This document shows, in pieces, positions 30,931 through 33,623 of a stretch of 33,623 nt of DNA. The stretch is taken from the NCBI GenBank assembly GCA_913060985.1, contig CAJXTQ010000001.1, positions 1-33,623 of the forward strand, given 5' to 3'. The position numbers and the translations under genes were made by a program. Under the pieces are notes generated by a model. It made no database searches. It was given only the letters and a program-made list of their open reading frames with translations, and was not told the origin of the DNA. Source of the stretch: an uncultured Micrococcales bacterium (lineage in GTDB: Bacteria > Actinomycetota > Actinomycetes > Actinomycetales > Microbacteriaceae). Positions within the stretch are counted from its first letter, which is position 1; each line of letters begins with the position of its first letter.

Positions 30931-31308
30931 TTAGAACTCCAATACTCGCTCTAGGTGGCCAGGGGTGAAGTAAGCGGTTATTCCAACTGCCAACACCAGC
31001 ACAATCCAGAACATGATGTTTTGATACTTTGTGCCCTTTGACCAGAAATCGACCAAGATGATTCGAACTCCGTTTAGTCCGTGGAACAAGATTGCGCCTA
31101 CCAGTCCAAGTTCGGCAAGACCAATGACCGGTGTCTTATAGGACTCAATGACCACGTTATAAGCCTCTGGTGAAACTCTCACCAGAGCTGTGTCCAAAAT
31201 GTGGACAAGCAAAAAGAAGAAAATTGCGACACCGCTGATTCGGTGCAGAACCCACGACCACATGCCTACCTTGCCACGGTAGAGGGTTCCTGCTGGCACA
31301 ACCGACAT
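30931..31308 (-). CDS. sdhC: succinate dehydrogenase cytochrome b556 subunit SdhC
   Basis: First gene of the sdhCDAB-Rieske operon; 125 aa with three helices (residues ~25-45, 62-82, 98-115). Characteristic SdhC elements are the N-terminal GMWSWVLHRISGVAIFF, LVHILDTALV, and ILFHGLNGVRIILVDF with the conserved His-Gly-X-Asn-Gly-X-Arg. The ATG at 31308 has a strong Shine-Dalgarno GGAGG (minus strand, 31315-31319) with 6-nt spacing, in contrast to the leaderless genes around it. A second ATG 4 nt upstream is out of frame. Confidence 0.92.
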   Translation of the reverse strand: MSVVPAGTLYRGKVGMWSWVLHRISGVAIFFFLLVHILDTALVRVSPEAYNVVIESYKTPVIGLAELGLVGAILFHGLNGVRIILVDFWSKGTKYQNIMFWIVLVLAVGITAYFTPGHLERVLEF

Positions 31309-31335
31309 TCATTGCCTCCAAGGTTTGATGATGCA

Positions 31336-31341
31336 ATTGTA
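31336..31341 (-). promoter_or_regulatory. candidate -10 element of the sdh operon
   Basis: TACAAT on the minus strand, 22 bases beyond the GGAGG-preceded sdhC start, gives a leader of about 20 nt. No convincing -35 is found; upstream is an A/T-rich run (AAAAAGAATTTTC). Confidence 0.5.
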
Positions 31342-31394
31342 ACTGAGAGAAGAAAATTCTTTTTGCCACTATCGAACCTTGCCCGCATTCTCGA

Positions 31395-31400
31395 TAGCCT
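31395..31400 (+). promoter_or_regulatory. -10 element of leaderless manC promoter
   Basis: TAGCCT ends 6 nt before ATG 31407. An ATG directly abutting the hexamer (31401) would lie upstream of the predicted transcript start, which favours 31407 as the true start. Confidence 0.55.
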
Positions 31401-31406
31401 ATGCAG

Positions 31407-32504
31407 ATGGCAAAAGTTTCTAACTTTCACGCGATCATCCCGGCTGGCGGAATCGGCTCTAGGCTATGGCCTCTATCGCGCGCAAGCGCACCAAAGTTTT
31501 TACACGACCTCACCGGAAGTGGCCAAACTCTTTTGCAGGACACCTGGGACAGACTTTCCCCTCTCGCGGGTGAGGACGTCATGGTGGTTACTGGAGCCGA
31601 TCATGCTTCAGCGGTTGCAGATCAGCTTGAGCAGTTGCGACCTGAAAATCTAATCTTGGAACCCAGCCCTCGCGATTCAACAGCAGCTATTGGTCTGGCT
31701 GCTGCGGTTTTAGAGCATCGCAACCCGGGGGTAATTATTGGATCTTTTGCCGCCGATCACGTCATTCACGAAACTCAAGGTTTTGAAGTTGCAGTGATGG
31801 AGGCAATTGAAGTTGCAAGGTCAGGTCGGATCGTCACCATAGGTGTTAGCCCCACAGAGGCGTCGACTGCCTTTGGCTATATTCGAACCGCTAAGCCCAT
31901 ATCTGGCTTTGACTCCGCGTTGGATGTGGTTGAGTTTGTTGAGAAACCCTCAATTGCGAAGGCAAAGAAGTATTTCTCGAAAAAGGATTACCTCTGGAAT
32001 GCAGGTATGTTTATCGCTCCAGCGAAACTAATTTTGGAGGTATTGGCAGAGACGGAACCAGCTCTAGCAAGTGAAATACAGGACTTGGCCCAACAGATTG
32101 CCAAAAACGGTTTCGATAAAGCCTCGGCGCAGCGTTGGAATGGATTGAAAAAGATTGCAATCGATTACTCAGTCGCCGAGCCTGCTGCGAAAAAAGATTT
32201 AGTGGCCTGCGTCCCGGCAAGCTTCGAGTGGCATGACGTAGGGGATTTTGCCTCAATTGCTGAACTGCAGTCCCAAGGCAAAAGCGGCAACCTGGCGGTC
32301 TTAGGGCAGGCGAAGGTGCTCAGTGATTCTTCGAGTGGAATTCTGGTTAGCGAAAATGACAAGCTAGTGGCACTTATTGGAGTCGAGGACATCATCGTCG
32401 TTGACACCCCAGATGCTTTGCTTGTTACGACTAAGCAGCACGCTCAAAAGGTGAAGGGCTTGGTCGATTCCCTGCGGGCCACCGGCCGTGATGAAGTGCT
32501 CTAG
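31407..32504 (+). CDS. manC: mannose-1-phosphate guanylyltransferase (GDP-mannose pyrophosphorylase)
   Basis: Makes GDP-mannose from GTP and mannose 1-phosphate for cell-envelope glycans and lipoglycans. The nucleotidyltransferase signature AIIPAGGIGSRLWPLSRASAPK is at residues ~9-30 (core GGIGSRLWPLS). Further motifs are ILEPSPRDSTAAIGLAA near 87, FAADHVIHE near 117, FGYIRTAKP near 158, VVEFVEKPS near 178 and LWNAGMFI near 199. At 365 aa it is the monofunctional actinobacterial form without a phosphomannose isomerase domain. The start at 31407 (MAKVSNFHAIIP) is preferred over 31401 because of the leaderless promoter geometry. It is divergent from sdhC. Confidence 0.92.
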   Translation: MAKVSNFHAIIPAGGIGSRLWPLSRASAPKFLHDLTGSGQTLLQDTWDRLSPLAGEDVMVVTGADHASAVADQLEQLRPENLILEPSPRDSTAAIGLAAAVLEHRNPGVIIGSFAADHVIHETQGFEVAVMEAIEVARSGRIVTIGVSPTEASTAFGYIRTAKPISGFDSALDVVEFVEKPSIAKAKKYFSKKDYLWNAGMFIAPAKLILEVLAETEPALASEIQDLAQQIAKNGFDKASAQRWNGLKKIAIDYSVAEPAAKKDLVACVPASFEWHDVGDFASIAELQSQGKSGNLAVLGQAKVLSDSSSGILVSENDKLVALIGVEDIIVVDTPDALLVTTKQHAQKVKGLVDSLRATGRDEVL

Positions 32505-32632
32505 TTATAAATCGTTATCAAAACACACGTTAAGTTTTGCTTCAACCAGCTCCCGTTCCGCTTTGCTTAGGTAGTCTTTACCCATCAATTCAGAGCACAA
32601 ACAGTGCCTGACCAAATTTCAGGAGGAAATTC
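32505..32632 (+). other. intergenic region upstream of the BMP lipoprotein gene
   Basis: 128 bp, the longest gene-free gap in the window apart from the riboswitch region. It is A/T-rich at the start (32505-32545). No strong hairpin terminator for manC was found. TANNNT hexamers such as TAGTCT near 32572 could be a -10 without a clear -35. A consensus-quality Shine-Dalgarno, AGGAGG at 32621-32626, sits 6 nt before the GTG. Confidence 0.4.
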
Positions 32633-33623
32633 GTGAGCACAATTTCACGTAAAGCGGTGAAGGGAATTGCCCTAGCAGCCGCATCTGCTCTTGTTCTGGC
32701 CGGCTGTGCAGCAGCCCCAGAGGAAGAAACTGCAGACAACTCAGACACCGGCTCTTCAGAGACAGAGACCGAGACCGAGACCGAGGTTGAGACCGTCGAC
32801 TACAAGGCCTGCATGGTTAGTGACGAGGGTGGATTCGACGACGCCTCATTCAACGAGGAGGCATTCAACGGTCTCCAGCGCGCTGAGAGCGAGCTAGGTG
32901 TTGAGACTGCAGCTGTTGAGTCAAACACCGGTGCAACCCTGACTGAGTACTCAAGTGCAATCGAGAGCTTGGTAGGAGAAGGTTGTGACATGGTCTTCGG
33001 AGTTGGCTTCGCTCTTGCTACAGCTGTTCGTGATGCAGCGATTGCTAACCCAGACACAGATTTCGCTTTGATTGACTCAGGCTTGTCAAACGATGACTTC
33101 AGCCCATTGAGCCTTGAGAACGTGAAGCCAATTCAGTATGACACCGCTGAGGCAGCATTCCTTGCTGGATACCTAGCGGCAGCAACCACTGAGACTGGCA
33201 CAGTTGCAACCTACGGTGGAATTTTGTTCCCAACCGTGACCATCTTCATGGATGGATTCAAGCAGGGTGTTGACTACTACAACGCAGAAAAGGGAACTGA
33301 TGTTCAGGTTCTAGGAGCCATGGATGAAGACATGGCTAACTGGAGCGCAACCGGTGACTTCTCAGACATCGCTAAGGGTAAGAACCTTTCCGAGCAGTTC
33401 ATTGACCAGGGTGCAGACATCATTCTTCCTGTTGCTGGACCTGTCGGTCAGGGAACTGGTCAGGCCTCTCTGGACTCAGAGGGCGTGCTGCTAATTGGTG
33501 TTGACAGCGACTGGTACAACCTAGACGCTCATGCTGAGTACAAGCAGAACATCCTTACAAGCATCGAGAAGAAGATGAGTGACGCTGTGTTCAACGTTAT
33601 TCAGACCGGTGTTGATGGAACCT
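32633..33623 (+). CDS. BMP/PnrA-family substrate-binding lipoprotein of an ABC transporter (3' end outside window)
   Basis: The first 330 codons of a solute-binding lipoprotein; the frame is open to the window end. Residues 1-~25 are a lipoprotein signal (SRKAVKGIALAAASALVLAGC, core LVLAGC, lipid Cys). A Glu/Thr repeat linker (ETETETETEVE, ~43-53) follows. The BMP (basic membrane protein) domain begins near 57: KACMVSDEGGFDDASFNE, then VFGVGFALATAVRDAA, FALIDSG and VATYGG, as in PnrA nucleoside-binding proteins. It probably binds purine nucleosides for an ABC importer encoded downstream. GTG start with ideal AGGAGG. The domain translates cleanly with no frameshift. Confidence 0.92.
   Translation, partial: MSTISRKAVKGIALAAASALVLAGCAAAPEEETADNSDTGSSETETETETEVETVDYKACMVSDEGGFDDASFNEEAFNGLQRAESELGVETAAVESNTGATLTEYSSAIESLVGEGCDMVFGVGFALATAVRDAAIANPDTDFALIDSGLSNDDFSPLSLENVKPIQYDTAEAAFLAGYLAAATTETGTVATYGGILFPTVTIFMDGFKQGVDYYNAEKGTDVQVLGAMDEDMANWSATGDFSDIAKGKNLSEQFIDQGADIILPVAGPVGQGTGQASLDSEGVLLIGVDSDWYNLDAHAEYKQNILTSIEKKMSDAVFNVIQTGVDGT

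Noticed and set aside
1..33623. CRISPR arrays, insertion sequences, phage genes, tRNA or rRNA genes
   Set aside because: Scanned for by reading; no spaced direct repeats, transposase or integrase motifs, cloverleaf candidates or rRNA signatures were seen.
1..33623. A novel defence or biosynthetic system
   Set aside because: All genes except the glycine-rich surface protein and the small membrane protein at 20201-20575 belong to known housekeeping or transporter families; no cluster looks like an undescribed system.

Overview
The window reads as chromosomal sequence from a small-genome actinobacterium, most likely Microbacteriaceae of the freshwater or marine Luna group (Rhodoluna/Aquiluna-like). 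This placement is inferred from gene content, a G+C content that looks close to half by eye, very tight gene packing, and the pcrA-sucC-sucD-perM-purN-purH order, which matches the sucCD-perM-purNH order known from Actinobacteria such as Mycobacterium. No IS elements, CRISPR arrays, tRNAs or rRNAs were seen. Nearly all of it is housekeeping metabolism, and no gene looks broken apart from the two cut by the window edges.

Layout. 1-6064 (+): the 3' end of pcrA, succinyl-CoA synthetase sucCD, a PerM-like membrane protein, and the last purine-synthesis steps purN-purH. 6105-9670 (+): a heterodimeric ABC exporter with one degenerate ATP site. 9736-10953 (+): NADP isocitrate dehydrogenase, closed by a strong terminator. 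11011-13230 (+): a large secreted, membrane-anchored glycine-rich protein, the most unusual gene here. 13195-16251: purU (-) convergent with it, then divergent glyA-folD (+). 16235-20145 (-): kynA and kynU of tryptophan catabolism, and a homodimer-type ABC exporter. 20201-23917 (-): riboflavin operon ribD-ribE-ribBA-ribH plus a small membrane protein, preceded by a clear FMN riboswitch at 23975-24112. 24139-25979 (-): xth-trpS. 26013-27536 (+): a divergent PtsI-like enzyme. 27533-31308 (-): sdhCDAB followed by a Tat-lipoprotein Rieske protein. 31407-32504 (+): GDP-mannose pyrophosphorylase. 32633 to the end (+): a BMP/PnrA-type nucleoside-binding lipoprotein, cut by the window end.

How the genes fit together. 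sucCD, icd and sdhCDAB supply TCA-cycle steps. glyA, folD, purU, purN and purH form a one-carbon/purine set in which 10-formyl-tetrahydrofolate is made (folD), used (purN, purH) or hydrolysed (purU). ribDE-BA-H makes the flavin needed by sdhA and is under FMN control.

The main structural pattern is transcriptional. Nine genes that begin transcription units have a TANNNT hexamer ending exactly 6 or 7 nt before the start codon and no usable Shine-Dalgarno sequence, as expected for leaderless mRNAs. Two of them form a 33-bp back-to-back promoter pair (xth/ptsI), and one sits in the U-tract of the icd terminator. Convergent genes overlap at their 3' ends three times, twice with a hairpin spanning the junction.
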